64,000 nucleotides of DNA from Mesoflavibacter profundi (GTDB taxonomy: Bacteria > Bacteroidota > Bacteroidia > Flavobacteriales > Flavobacteriaceae), in NCBI RefSeq assembly GCF_014764305.1, contig NZ_CP061703.1, forward strand, positions 1,253,501 through 1,317,500, read 5' to 3'. The notes beneath the pieces were generated by a model. It saw only the letters and a program-made list of their open reading frames with translations, searched no databases and was not told the DNA's origin. Below, in pieces: positions 1 to 8,254 of the stretch. The position numbers and the translations under genes are program-made. The first letter of the stretch is position 1; each line of letters opens with the position of its first letter.

Positions 1-2007
1 AACACTGCTTTGGTTGAAGGAAATATATTAGATGTTTTAAGAAGTACGCCAGGTATTTTAATTTTAGATAATAATTTATCTGTTAAAAACACTTCGCCAA
101 CAGTTTTTATAAATGGCAGAAAGGTGCAATTATCTGCATCTGAAGTGACACAGCTATTAGAAAATTCGCCAGCAAATTCTATTCAAAAAATAGATGTAAT
201 TACTAATCCATCTGCTAAATATGACGCAGATAATGGAGTTGTCATTGATATTGTAATGAGTAAAAATTTAATTACAGGTTATAGAGGTAATGTATTTTCT
301 AATTACACACAAGGTGTATTTCCTAGATATAATGCTGGAATAAACCAGTTTTTTAAAACAGAAAAGATAAATGTTAATTTAAATTACAGTTATAACCATA
401 GTAAGATAAATAGAGATAATATAAACGAAATTAATTATTTTGAAACTGATAATTCAATTTCAGAAAATTGGCTGTCTGCTTTAAACAGAAATACAACTTC
501 AAAAACACATAACACCAACTTAAATTTTGATTACTTTTTAAGTGATAACAGCACATTAAGTCTAACAACTAACGTTTTATATTTACCGTCTTACGACTAT
601 AATACAAACGGAAATACAATTGTAACAAACTTTACAACAAACAACGATTATAATTTTATTGTTAATAATAATTCTAATGATAATAAATACAATTTAGCAT
701 TAGATTTAGACTTTGTACAAAAGTTTAAAAATAAAAGTACTTTATCTGTAAATGCGCATATGACAAAGTATGATTATGAAAGACACCAACAAGTAAACTC
801 TCAATATTATTTTGCAAATAGCAGCTCTAATTTTGATACTGCTTTTAAAACAGATAATAATCAAGTTACAGATATATTTACATCGCAATTAGATTACGAG
901 ACACCATTAAATGAAACATCTACATTATCTGCAGGTGTTAAAACGTCTGTAATAAACACTGCAAGTGATATTATACAGTTTGATATTGATCCTACAACAG
1001 GAAACACAACATACAATGCACAAGATTCTGATAATTACAATTACGATGAAGCTATTTTTGCAGCTTATTTAAACTATAATATAGATTGGGAAAAATGGAG
1101 TTTTTCTGCTGGACTTAGAGCAGAGCAAACAGATATTGAAGGTCAATCTTTAAGCACAAATGTGTTAAATAAACAAGACTATTTAGAATGGTTTCCAACA
1201 CTTAATTTAAGCTGGCAAACTACCGAAAATTTAAGCCTGTATTCAAATTTTAAAAGAAGTATAAATAGACCAAATTATCAAAATTTAAATCCTTTTAATT
1301 TTTTCTTGAATGATAATACAATTGTAACTGGTAATCCCTTTTTACAGCCAACATTTACCAACAAAATTGTATTAGGTACAACTATACATGGTAATTATAC
1401 TTTTGAATTTTATTACAAAGATATTTCTCAAGGTATTTACGAAATTCCTATACAAGACAACACTAATAATATTATTATTTATCAGCCTAAAAATATAGGT
1501 ACAGCAATAGAATTTGGATTGGATTTTGTCACGTATTTTGACGTAGTAGATAATTGGTCTTTATATTTTGTAACTTCTATGTATAATATGCAAGAAGAAG
1601 CTATTTTAGATAATCAAAACGTTAAACAAAGCCAATGGACTAATTACTCTGTATTAAGTAATGATTTTACATTTTTAAAGGACAGAAGTTTAACAGCAAA
1701 TTTTTCTTTAATTTATATAAGTAAAAATTTACAAGGATTTCAAACTGTAGATGGACGTTTAATTTCAGATCTTTCATTATCTAAAAAGCTATTTAAAAAT
1801 AAAGCAACATTGTCTTTAGCTTTTGCAGATTTGTTTAACAAACAAGATTTTACGGTTAGAACTAAATACGGTAGACAAGATAATTTAAGTTTTCATAACC
1901 AAGATAACAGGTATGTAAAATTAGGCTTTAGTTACAAATTTGGTAACACTACTTTACAAACCAACGAGCGTACTAAAAGCAAAAAAGAACGCGATAGATT
2001 AAATTAA
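1..2007 (+). CDS. Outer-membrane TonB-dependent-receptor-like beta-barrel protein, 5' truncated
   Basis: The reading frame is open from base 1, so the gene starts left of the window. The TTG at position 10 is an internal leucine, not a start. The visible N-terminus is the end of a plug-like domain (STPGILILDNN, VFINGRK, then IDVITNPSAKYDAD at about residues 58-71). This is typical of the Bacteroidota outer-membrane beta-barrel family related to TonB-dependent receptors (OMP_b-brl_3 type). The remaining 580 residues are rich in Asn, Thr, Tyr and alternating aromatic residues, as in a 22-strand barrel, and the protein ends in a short basic tail (KSKKERDRLN). Signal peptide, any carboxypeptidase-like domain and TonB box are outside the window. 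The substrate cannot be told. It converges on the next gene with about 30 bp between them and no clear terminator. Confidence 0.85.
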   Translation, partial: NTALVEGNILDVLRSTPGILILDNNLSVKNTSPTVFINGRKVQLSASEVTQLLENSPANSIQKIDVITNPSAKYDADNGVVIDIVMSKNLITGYRGNVFSNYTQGVFPRYNAGINQFFKTEKINVNLNYSYNHSKINRDNINEINYFETDNSISENWLSALNRNTTSKTHNTNLNFDYFLSDNSTLSLTTNVLYLPSYDYNTNGNTIVTNFTTNNDYNFIVNNNSNDNKYNLALDLDFVQKFKNKSTLSVNAHMTKYDYERHQQVNSQYYFANSSSNFDTAFKTDNNQVTDIFTSQLDYETPLNETSTLSAGVKTSVINTASDIIQFDIDPTTGNTTYNAQDSDNYNYDEAIFAAYLNYNIDWEKWSFSAGLRAEQTDIEGQSLSTNVLNKQDYLEWFPTLNLSWQTTENLSLYSNFKRSINRPNYQNLNPFNFFLNDNTIVTGNPFLQPTFTNKIVLGTTIHGNYTFEFYYKDISQGIYEIPIQDNTNNIIIYQPKNIGTAIEFGLDFVTYFDVVDNWSLYFVTSMYNMQEEAILDNQNVKQSQWTNYSVLSNDFTFLKDRSLTANFSLIYISKNLQGFQTVDGRLISDLSLSKKLFKNKATLSLAFADLFNKQDFTVRTKYGRQDNLSFHNQDNRYVKLGFSYKFGNTTLQTNERTKSKKERDRLN

Positions 2008-2039
2008 AAGGTACTTATTTTTAGAACAACAACAAGAAA

Positions 2040-3149
2040 TTAATCCTGCCATTCTGCAATAAAAAGATTGGTATCTCTATTACCGCCATTATTTCTGTTA
2101 GAAGAAAATGCTAATTTTTTTCCATCGTTAGAAAATACAGGAAACGCATCAAAAGTTTCGCTATGCGTTACACGTTCTAGGTTTTTACCATCTATATCAA
2201 TTAAGTATAAATTAAACGGAAAACCGCGTTCTGCTTCAAAATTTGAAGAGAATAATACTTTCTTTCCGCTAGGATGAAAAAACGGACTCCAATTTGCATT
2301 TCCTAAATCTGTTAATTGTTTTAAATCACTACCATCTGCGTTACAAATGTATAGTTCCATTTCAGTTGGTTCTACCAATCCTTCGGCTAACAAATCTTTA
2401 TAGTCTTTAATTTCTTTTTCGGTTTTTGGTCGTGAAGAACGAAATATAATTTTTGTGCCATCAGGAGAGAAAAAAGCGCCACCATCATAACCTAATTGGT
2501 CTGTAATTTGTTTTACATCTGTACCATCTATATTCATGGTGTATAATTCTAAATCGCCACTTCTAGTAGAGGTAAACACAATTTTATCTCCTTTAGGCGA
2601 CACAGTTGGTTCTGCATCATAACCAGGCTCATTGGTTAATTGATTAACAATATTCCCTTCTAGATCGGCAACAAAAATGTCAAACGTATCGTAAACAGGC
2701 CAAATGTATTTTCCGTTTTTACGTAAAGGTGTATCTGGACAATCTTTGTCTCCTAAATGTGTAGATGCATATATAATATGCTTGTTGTCAGGTAAAAAGT
2801 AAGCGCAAGTTGTTCTTCCATTTCCTGTGCTAACCATTGGCGGAATAGTGTTTTTAAACGTCTCATTAGCTTGCATTAAAAACATTTGATCACAGCTTAC
2901 ATTCCAATTTTTAAAATTAGATTGAAAAACCAACATGCTATCATTAAAGCTCCAATATGCTTCTGCGTTATCGCCTCCAAAAGTGATTTGTTTTAAGCTT
3001 TTAAAATGCTTTTCTTCTGGAAAAATTAACGTGCTATCAGTAATTTTAAATTCTTTTTTTTCAGTTAGAATAGGTGCTCTTTTATTTTCTTCTTTACAAG
3101 AAAATAGGGATAAAACAATTAAAATTACAGCTATTAATTTACTTTTCAT
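2040..3149 (-). CDS. TolB-like PD40 beta-propeller lipoprotein
   Basis: The 369-residue protein begins with a lipoprotein signal peptide (hydrophobic stretch, lipobox LFSC, lipidated Cys18). The mature part carries repeated PD40/WD40-like blades, for example EPTVSPKGDKIVFTSTRSGD at about residues 180-200, then similar FSPDGTKIIFRSS, FHPSGKKVLFSSN and FSNDGKKLAFSSN units. This is the fold of the TolB C-terminal propeller and of many periplasmic or surface lipoproteins. It has no TolB N-terminal domain and no tol-pal genes nearby, so it is probably not TolB itself. The role is unknown. It is divergent from the M28 peptidase gene, with 60 bp between the two starts. Confidence 0.82.
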   Translation of the reverse strand: MKSKLIAVILIVLSLFSCKEENKRAPILTEKKEFKITDSTLIFPEEKHFKSLKQITFGGDNAEAYWSFNDSMLVFQSNFKNWNVSCDQMFLMQANETFKNTIPPMVSTGNGRTTCAYFLPDNKHIIYASTHLGDKDCPDTPLRKNGKYIWPVYDTFDIFVADLEGNIVNQLTNEPGYDAEPTVSPKGDKIVFTSTRSGDLELYTMNIDGTDVKQITDQLGYDGGAFFSPDGTKIIFRSSRPKTEKEIKDYKDLLAEGLVEPTEMELYICNADGSDLKQLTDLGNANWSPFFHPSGKKVLFSSNFEAERGFPFNLYLIDIDGKNLERVTHSETFDAFPVFSNDGKKLAFSSNRNNGGNRDTNLFIAEWQD

Positions 3150-3179
3150 GGGATACTTTAATTAGTGGTTTAATTTAAC

Positions 3180-3187
3180 TAATTTTG
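3180..3187 (+). promoter_or_regulatory. Putative -7 box TAATTTTG of the M28 peptidase gene
   Basis: It matches the Bacteroidota consensus TAnnTTTG and lies 22 bp before the ATG at 3210. No clear -33 TTG is seen at the usual spacing. Confidence 0.4.
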
Positions 3188-3209
3188 ACAAAATTAACAT
3201 TTCTAAAAG

Positions 3210-4436
3210 ATGAAATTTATAAAACTAACAGTTTTTTTACTAATTGTTACAGCTTGTCATAACAATAAGCCTGTTCAAAAAACTATAAAAGAAGATGTGA
3301 TTTACCTATCAAACGATAGTTTAGAAGGTAGACAAACAGGAAGTAAAGGCGAGCTAAAAGCTGCAAAATACATTGCACAACGTTTTGAAGATTTAGGATT
3401 ACAACCAAAAGGAACAAATGGTTTTTTTCAAGAGTTTTCATTTAAACCAAAAACAAATCCGCACCAAAAAGTAAATTATACTGTAAAAAATGGAGACAGC
3501 ACAATTACCGGAACAAACGTAGTTGGTTTTATAGATAATCAAGCAGAAAACACGGTTATTATTGGTGCGCATTATGATCATTTAGGTTATGGCGCAGAAG
3601 GAAGTTTATATAGAGGCGAAACAAAGCAAATCCATAATGGCGCAGATGATAATGCAAGTGGTGTTGGCGTTTTATTAAATCTTGCACAAAAATTAAAAGA
3701 CTCTAACAAATCAAATAACTATTTATTTATCACTTTTTCTGGTGAAGAAATGGGCTTATTAGGCTCTAATTATTACGCTAAAAATCCAACAGTAAGTAAC
3801 GATAAAGCCAATTATATGATAAATATGGATATGGTTGGACGTTTAAAAGCAGATAGCACGTTGGCGGTTTATGGTGTTGGTACTTCACCAATTTTTAAAC
3901 AAACATTAAAAGCGCATAACAATAAATTTAAATTAGTCCAAAACGAGTCTGGCGTTGGACCAAGTGATCACACAAGTTTTTATAATGTAGATGTGCCTGT
4001 GTTACACTTTTTTACAGGTCAGCACGAAGATTATCACAAACCTTCAGACGATTTTGATAAGTTGAATTACAACGGAATGCGCACAATTTCAAATTATATT
4101 TTTGATGTAATAACAGACCTAAATGATAACGGAAAATTACCATTTAGGAAAACTAAAAACGAAAGTGAAGAAACGCCACGGTTTAAAGTTGGTTTAGGTG
4201 TTATACCAGATTATTTATTTGATGGTAAAGGTATGCGTATTGATGGTATTAGTGAAGATAAGCCAGCACAAAAAGCAGGTTTAGAAAAAGGAGATATTGT
4301 TGTAAAATTAGGTGATAGTAGTGTGACCGATATGATGAGTTATATGAAAGTACTTTCAACCTTTAATAAAGGCGATAAAACAAAAGTAGTTGTTGATAGA
4401 AATGGCGAAAAGGTAGAGAAGGAGATACAGTTTTAA
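3210..4436 (+). CDS. M28-family metallopeptidase lipoprotein with C-terminal PDZ domain
   Basis: The 408-residue protein has a lipoprotein signal (lipobox VTAC, Cys16). It carries the full set of M28 di-zinc aminopeptidase motifs: GAHYDHLG (His121), GADDNASG (Asp146), SGEEMG (catalytic Glu179 and ligand Glu180), NMDMVG (Asp207) and a final His near DYHKPSDD (about 276). Residues 325-405 form a PDZ domain (DGISEDKPAQKAGLEKGDIV). The architecture matches Bacteroidota M28 aminopeptidases with PDZ. By family it should remove N-terminal residues from peptides in the periplasm or at the outer membrane. It is monocistronic and followed by a strong terminator. Confidence 0.9.
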   Translation: MKFIKLTVFLLIVTACHNNKPVQKTIKEDVIYLSNDSLEGRQTGSKGELKAAKYIAQRFEDLGLQPKGTNGFFQEFSFKPKTNPHQKVNYTVKNGDSTITGTNVVGFIDNQAENTVIIGAHYDHLGYGAEGSLYRGETKQIHNGADDNASGVGVLLNLAQKLKDSNKSNNYLFITFSGEEMGLLGSNYYAKNPTVSNDKANYMINMDMVGRLKADSTLAVYGVGTSPIFKQTLKAHNNKFKLVQNESGVGPSDHTSFYNVDVPVLHFFTGQHEDYHKPSDDFDKLNYNGMRTISNYIFDVITDLNDNGKLPFRKTKNESEETPRFKVGLGVIPDYLFDGKGMRIDGISEDKPAQKAGLEKGDIVVKLGDSSVTDMMSYMKVLSTFNKGDKTKVVVDRNGEKVEKEIQF

Positions 4437-4463
4437 TAATCAATAACTTTAATTAGAGCATAT

Positions 4464-4500
4464 GACCTTATAGAATAAAGAAGCTATAAGGTCTTTTTTA
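4464..4500 (+). terminator. Rho-independent terminator after the M28 peptidase
   Basis: A perfect 10-bp stem GACCTTATAG/CTATAAGGTC (4464-4473 and 4484-4493) with a 10-nt loop is followed by a run of T. Confidence 0.9.
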
Positions 4501-4521
4501 TTACAATTATTTAAAAAGGTG

Positions 4522-4529
4522 TAATTTTG
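4522..4529 (+). promoter_or_regulatory. Putative -7 box TAATTTTG of dusB
   Basis: A TAnnTTTG match lies 18 bp before the GTG start at 4547, so the predicted 5' leader is only about 12 nt. The -33 element is not obvious. Confidence 0.45.
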
Positions 4530-4546
4530 CCAAAAAAATTGATAAC

Positions 4547-5542
4547 GTGGTAAAAATAGGTAATATAGAACTTCCAGAATTTCCGTTGTTGTTAGCACCA
4601 ATGGAAGATGTAAGCGATCCGCCTTTTAGAAAATTATGTAAAGAGCAAGGTGCAGATGTGGTGTATACCGAGTTTGTGTCTAGCGAAGGTTTAATACGTA
4701 ATGCAGCTAAAAGCGTTATCAAACTTGATATTTACGAAAAAGAACGTCCTGTAGGTATTCAAATTTTTGGAGCCAATATGGATAGTATGTTACAAACCAT
4801 TGATATAGTTTCTGAGTCTAAACCAGATATTATTGATATTAACTTTGGTTGTCCAGTAAAAAAGGTAGTTAGTAAAGGTGCTGGTGCAGGAATCCTTAAA
4901 GATGTTTGCCTAATGGAACAACTTACTGCCGAAATGGTTAAACGTACCAATATACCTATTACCGTAAAAACACGTTTAGGTTGGGATCATGATTCTATTA
5001 GAATTGTTGAAGTAGCAGAACGCTTACAAGACGTAGGTTGTAAAGCAATTGCTATTCATGGTCGTACACGTGCGCAAATGTATAAAGGTAACGCAGATTG
5101 GAAACCAATTGCCGAAGTAAAAAATAATCCGCGAATGCATATTCCTGTGTTTGGAAATGGCGATGTAAATACGCCAGAACGCGCAATGGAAATGCGTGAT
5201 CAATATGGTTTAGATGGATGTATGATTGGTCGTGCAACAATTGGTAATCCGTGGTTTTTTAAACAAGTAAAGCACTTTTTTGAAACAGGAGAACACTACA
5301 GACCAATTACAATGCAAGAACGTGTAACTGCTGCGCGAAGACACTTACAAATGGCTATAGATTGGAAAGGTGAAACTTTAGGTGTTTTAGAAACTAGACG
5401 ACATTACACTAATTATTTTAAAGGTATACCTCACTTTAAAGAATACAGAACAAAAATGGTAACTAGCGACCATTCTGTAGATGTGTTTGCTGCTTTTGAT
5501 GAGGTCGAAGAACAGTTTTCAGATTATGTGTTTACTGAATAA
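4547..5542 (+). CDS. dusB: tRNA-dihydrouridine synthase (DusB-type)
   Basis: This FMN- and NADPH-dependent TIM-barrel enzyme reduces uridine to dihydrouridine in tRNA D-loops. The 331-residue protein shows the N-terminal signature LAPMEDVSDPPFR (16-28), NFGCPVKKVV with the catalytic Cys at 102, the flavin-site motifs KTRLGW and HGRTR, and VFGNGDV and GCMIGRATIGNPWFF near residues 205-235. The start is GTG: the protein begins MVKIGNIELP and no ATG fits better. The gene stands alone between a terminator and a convergent permease gene. DusB rather than DusA or DusC is chosen from overall similarity; the family is certain. Confidence 0.93.
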   Translation: MVKIGNIELPEFPLLLAPMEDVSDPPFRKLCKEQGADVVYTEFVSSEGLIRNAAKSVIKLDIYEKERPVGIQIFGANMDSMLQTIDIVSESKPDIIDINFGCPVKKVVSKGAGAGILKDVCLMEQLTAEMVKRTNIPITVKTRLGWDHDSIRIVEVAERLQDVGCKAIAIHGRTRAQMYKGNADWKPIAEVKNNPRMHIPVFGNGDVNTPERAMEMRDQYGLDGCMIGRATIGNPWFFKQVKHFFETGEHYRPITMQERVTAARRHLQMAIDWKGETLGVLETRRHYTNYFKGIPHFKEYRTKMVTSDHSVDVFAAFDEVEEQFSDYVFTE

Positions 5543-5587
5543 CGCTAACCTTAATCAATAATATTTAGCAGTTAGAAAGACGTGTAA

Positions 5588-6793
5588 TTATTGAGTTTTA
5601 ACTAGCTCTCTATTTATTCTTGAAGAAGCAATTTTAGAAGCTATTATACCAAGTATCATTAAAGTAATTAAAACTATTACAAAGTTTTTTAATTGCAATG
5701 CTACAGGATAAGGTAATGTTGGAGTAATCATTACTAGTTTAAAAGATAGCTGTATTTGCACAAGAATGTAACCTATAATTAAACCTAAAATACCACCAAT
5801 TAACGTCATTAAAATACCTTGATATAAAAATATATTTCTAATATCTTTTACACTTGCGCCTAAATTATAAAGTGTATTTAAGGTTTGCTTTTTATCTAAA
5901 ATCGCCATTATAATGGTGCCAATTATATTAAATAAAGCTATAATTAGTACTAAAGTAAAAATAAGATAGACTGCTAAATTTTCGGTATTCAACATTTTGT
6001 AAATGGCATCATTTAACTGGTCTTTGTCTTTTACAATTATGTTTTTTCCTAAGATATTCTGAATTTGAGCTTTAGTTTCTTCTAAATTAGCATTTTCATC
6101 TACATCAAATTCTATACTAGTAATTTGATTATCTGAATAATTCAATAATTCTTTAGCTATGTATATAGGTGTAAATATGTACTTGTTATTAATGTCTTCA
6201 TTTATATCATATATACCAACATTGACTACTTTAACCTGATTAATTGCTTGATTTTGAGAAGTTATTTGTCCTTTTCCTGGTTTAGGTACAGATAAGGTCA
6301 TCGCTTCGCCATAATCGTTTGCGCCAACTGATAAATGTGTAGAGATTGTCCAACCAACAACAGATTGTGGCGTTTCAGGATATATCCAATTCCCTATAGG
6401 AATTACAGAGTCTATTTTTGTAATGCTATTAAAATTTTGATCAACACCTTTGATGTAAGCAGGATGATTGTTACCATCATAAGTAGCAATAACTCGTTCT
6501 TCAATAATTTTTGAAAAACTTTTAATAGCTTTAATAGACTTTAATTTTTCTTCTTGTTGTTTTGAAAGAATAAAAGATTTGCCAACAGTTGTTTCTACTT
6601 TTAAATCCGGATCTATAATAGTTGTAAATTCTAAAGTGAAATTTCTTAAACCTGCAAAACCAGACAATACAATAAATAAAGAAGCAGAGCCTAACACAAT
6701 ACCAATCATCGCTATAATTGATATAAAATTAATAGCATTATTACTGCTTTTAGAGCGTAAGTAGCGTTTGACTATGTAAAGCGAAAAATTCAA
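5588..6793 (-). CDS. FtsX-domain ABC transporter permease (LolC/LolE-like)
   Basis: The 401-residue protein has the layout of LolC/LolE-type lipoprotein-release permeases. An N-terminal membrane segment at about 20-48 (IAMIGIVLGSASLFIVLSG) is followed by a periplasmic MacB-like core domain (about 50-265). Three further membrane segments follow at about 275-300, 325-350 and 370-392 (FtsX domain). The start codon is TTG and directly abuts the TAA stop of rbfA, so translation is probably coupled to rbfA. The partner ATPase is not in the window next to it. The rbfA-permease pairing is common in Flavobacteriaceae (recalled, not searched). Confidence 0.85.
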   Translation of the reverse strand: MNFSLYIVKRYLRSKSSNNAINFISIIAMIGIVLGSASLFIVLSGFAGLRNFTLEFTTIIDPDLKVETTVGKSFILSKQQEEKLKSIKAIKSFSKIIEERVIATYDGNNHPAYIKGVDQNFNSITKIDSVIPIGNWIYPETPQSVVGWTISTHLSVGANDYGEAMTLSVPKPGKGQITSQNQAINQVKVVNVGIYDINEDINNKYIFTPIYIAKELLNYSDNQITSIEFDVDENANLEETKAQIQNILGKNIIVKDKDQLNDAIYKMLNTENLAVYLIFTLVLIIALFNIIGTIIMAILDKKQTLNTLYNLGASVKDIRNIFLYQGILMTLIGGILGLIIGYILVQIQLSFKLVMITPTLPYPVALQLKNFVIVLITLMILGIIASKIASSRINRELVKTQ

Positions 6794-7189
6794 TTAAGAT
6801 TTTTTTCTTTTGCTTAATAAATCTGGGTTTGCTATAGGATTGTCCTCGCCTTTTAAAGATTTTTCGATTTGGTCTATGTATTCTAAAGAGTCGTCTATGT
6901 AAAACATAAGTTGAGGCATACGACGTAATTGATTTTTTGTACGTTGTGCTAATTCATGTCTAATAAACGGAGTATTGGATCTAATTCCTTCTAATAGTTC
7001 TTTTCCTTTATCGTTAGGGAAAATACTTAAATATACCTTTGCATCGGTTAAATCTACAGTAACTTTAACTTTAGAAACCGATATAATAACACCTTTTAAA
7101 CCACCTTTAGTTGCGGCACCTTGAAGGATATCTACAAGATCACGTTGTAAAACAGATGCAATTTTTTTTTGTCTTTGACTTTCTTCCAT
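6794..7189 (-). CDS. rbfA: 30S ribosome-binding factor RbfA
   Basis: RbfA is a late 30S subunit assembly factor that binds near the 5' end of 16S rRNA. The protein shows the KH-like RbfA pattern: RQKKIASVLQRDLVDILQ at the N-terminus, VTVDLTDAKVYLSIFP in the middle, and RMPQLMFYIDDSLEY near the end. The start is set at 7189 (MEESQRQKK). A longer frame to 7246 adds 19 residues that look like translated leader, and a -7 box lies between the two. The length from 7189 is 131 residues, normal for the family. It is upstream of and abuts the permease gene. Confidence 0.92.
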   Translation of the reverse strand: MEESQRQKKIASVLQRDLVDILQGAATKGGLKGVIISVSKVKVTVDLTDAKVYLSIFPNDKGKELLEGIRSNTPFIRHELAQRTKNQLRRMPQLMFYIDDSLEYIDQIEKSLKGEDNPIANPDLLSKRKKS

Positions 7190-7193
7190 GTTG

Positions 7194-7201
7194 CAAAAAT
7201 A
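7194..7201 (-). promoter_or_regulatory. Putative -7 box TATTTTTG for rbfA
   Basis: On the minus strand TATTTTTG is followed after 4 nt by the chosen ATG of rbfA. The transcript would be leaderless or nearly so. It supports the start at 7189 against the longer frame. Confidence 0.4.
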
Positions 7202-7272
7202 GTTGTTATTATAAGAATATATTACTTTTAAGACATATTTAAGCAATTATTAGACCTAATTTACAATAAAAA

Positions 7273-7674
7273 ATGGATAAAATAGAACATATAGGTATAG
7301 CGGTTAAGAGTTTAGAGTCATCAAACAGACTTTTTAAACAGCTTTTTGGTAAAGCTCATTATAAAATAGAAACCGTTAAAAGTGAAGGTGTAAATACATC
7401 CTTTTTTCAGGTAGGACCAAATAAAATAGAGTTATTAGAAGCAACAAAAGAAGATAGTCCGATAGCAAAATTTATAGAAAAAAAAGGAGAAGGTATACAT
7501 CACATAGCTTTTGCAGTAGAAGACATAGAGCAAGAAATACAAAGACTTAAAAAAGAAGGTTTTATTGTGTTAAATGAAACACCTAAAAAAGGCGCAGATA
7601 ATAAATTAGTTGCTTTTTTACATCCTAAATCGACAAACGGTGTATTAATTGAGTTGTGTCAAGATATCAAGTAA
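7273..7674 (+). CDS. mce: Methylmalonyl-CoA epimerase (VOC/glyoxalase fold)
   Basis: The enzyme interconverts (2R)- and (2S)-methylmalonyl-CoA in the propionate/succinyl-CoA pathway. The 133-residue protein is a two-module VOC metalloprotein. It has the signature start KIEHIGIAVKSLE (metal ligand His at 6), KIELLEATKEDSPIAKFIEKK, then GIHHIAFAVEDIE (second His) and the metal Glu in GVLIELCQ near the C-terminus. Length and motifs match bacterial epimerases closely. The mutase genes are not in this window. It is followed by a tRNA with its own promoter. Confidence 0.93.
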   Translation: MDKIEHIGIAVKSLESSNRLFKQLFGKAHYKIETVKSEGVNTSFFQVGPNKIELLEATKEDSPIAKFIEKKGEGIHHIAFAVEDIEQEIQRLKKEGFIVLNETPKKGADNKLVAFLHPKSTNGVLIELCQDIK

Positions 7675-7685
7675 TTTAAAAATTG

Positions 7686-7717
7686 TTTGCAGTATAAGAA
7701 AAATAGTAGTAATATTG
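7686..7717 (+). promoter_or_regulatory. Promoter of the CAT tRNA
   Basis: TTTG (7686-7689) and TAATATTG (7710-7717) are separated by 20 bp, fitting the Bacteroidota -33/-7 pattern. The predicted transcription start falls a few bases before the tRNA 5' end at 7731. Confidence 0.6.
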
Positions 7718-7730
7718 CACTCCAATTTCG

Positions 7731-7804
7731 GGTCCTATAACTCAGTTGGTTAGAGTATCTGACTCATAATCAGAAAGTCCCTGGTTCGAGCCCAGGTGGG
7801 ACCA
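7731..7804 (+). tRNA. tRNA with CAT anticodon (elongator Met or Ile2)
   Basis: The cloverleaf is complete by eye. The 7-bp acceptor GGTCCTA/TGGGACC has one G-T pair. The D-stem is ACTC/GAGT, the anticodon stem TCTGA/TCAGA with loop CTCATAA, and the T-stem CCTGG/CCAGG with loop TTCGAGC. The discriminator is A and CCA is not encoded. It is not an initiator, because the anticodon stem lacks the three G-C pairs and the 1-72 pair is normal. Pairs C4-G69 and C5-G68 match positions reported as TilS (lysidine synthase) determinants in E. coli tRNA-Ile2, which leans towards tRNA-Ile2(k2CAU) rather than elongator Met. Confidence 0.93.
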
Positions 7805-7817
7805 CTTCTTGAAATTG

Positions 7818-7849
7818 AAAAGCTTCACTTTTAAAGTGAAGCTTTTTTT
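7818..7849 (+). terminator. Terminator after the tRNA
   Basis: A 12-13 bp inverted repeat AAAGCTTCACTTT/AAAGTGAAGCTTT with almost no loop is followed by a T run. It lies 14 nt after the tRNA. Confidence 0.9.
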
Positions 7850-7998
7850 GTTTAATTTTTAATGTGTATTGTTATTTTTATAATAGCAGAGTATTAAGTT
7901 ATTAACAAAAAAAGTCTATTTTTATTACTAAATACGCATTTCAACGAATAAAATTGCACTTTAAAGATAATTTTTAAGTAAAAACTGTTGAAAAAATT

Positions 7999-8027
7999 TT
8001 GTTAGCTTACTTTTTTTCATACTTTTA
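7999..8027 (+). promoter_or_regulatory. Promoter of the small PID-CTERM-like gene
   Basis: TTG at 7999-8001 and TACTTTTA at 8020-8027 are spaced by 18 bp, close to the Bacteroidota consensus. Transcription would begin near 8032, about 40 nt before the ATG at 8072. Between the tRNA terminator and this promoter (about 7850-7998) I see only AT-rich sequence. Confidence 0.5.
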
Positions 8028-8071
8028 CAGCCGAATTTTATTACAAGTTCAACAAAAAAATAATAGCCCAA

Positions 8072-8254
8072 ATGTTATTTATGTTTTTTAGCCTAATTAC
8101 AATAGCACAAGGAGTAAACGTTCCGCCTCCACCACCACCACAACCGCCACCACCTGGTTTGCCAATAGATAGTGGTATAGCAGTTTTATTTGTAGTTGCT
8201 TTAGTGTTTGGTGTTTACAAAGCTATTAAGATTAGTAAAAAATTAAAGGCTTAA
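8072..8254 (+). CDS. Small proline-rich PID-CTERM-like membrane protein
   Basis: The 60-residue protein has four parts: a hydrophobic secretion signal ending in TIAQG (likely cleavage after Ala-Gln), a proline-rich linker (PPPPPPQPPPPG), the motif LPIDSG, and one membrane helix (IAVLFVVALVFGVYKAI) followed by a basic tail KISKKLK. This signal / Pro-rich / PID / helix / Lys layout is that of the short Bacteroidota proteins I recall under the name PID-CTERM sorting domain. The function of that family is unknown to me. ATG 8072 is the first ordinary start after the predicted transcription start. The in-frame codons just upstream read N-K-K-I-I-A-Q and would supply the missing basic n-region, so the true start may be non-canonical. 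It converges on ribE with an 11-bp overlap of the 3' ends. Confidence 0.65.
   Translation: MLFMFFSLITIAQGVNVPPPPPPQPPPPGLPIDSGIAVLFVVALVFGVYKAIKISKKLKA

Noticed and set aside
7731-7804. Initiator tRNA
   Set aside because: The anticodon stem lacks the three consecutive G-C pairs and base pair 1-72 is normal.
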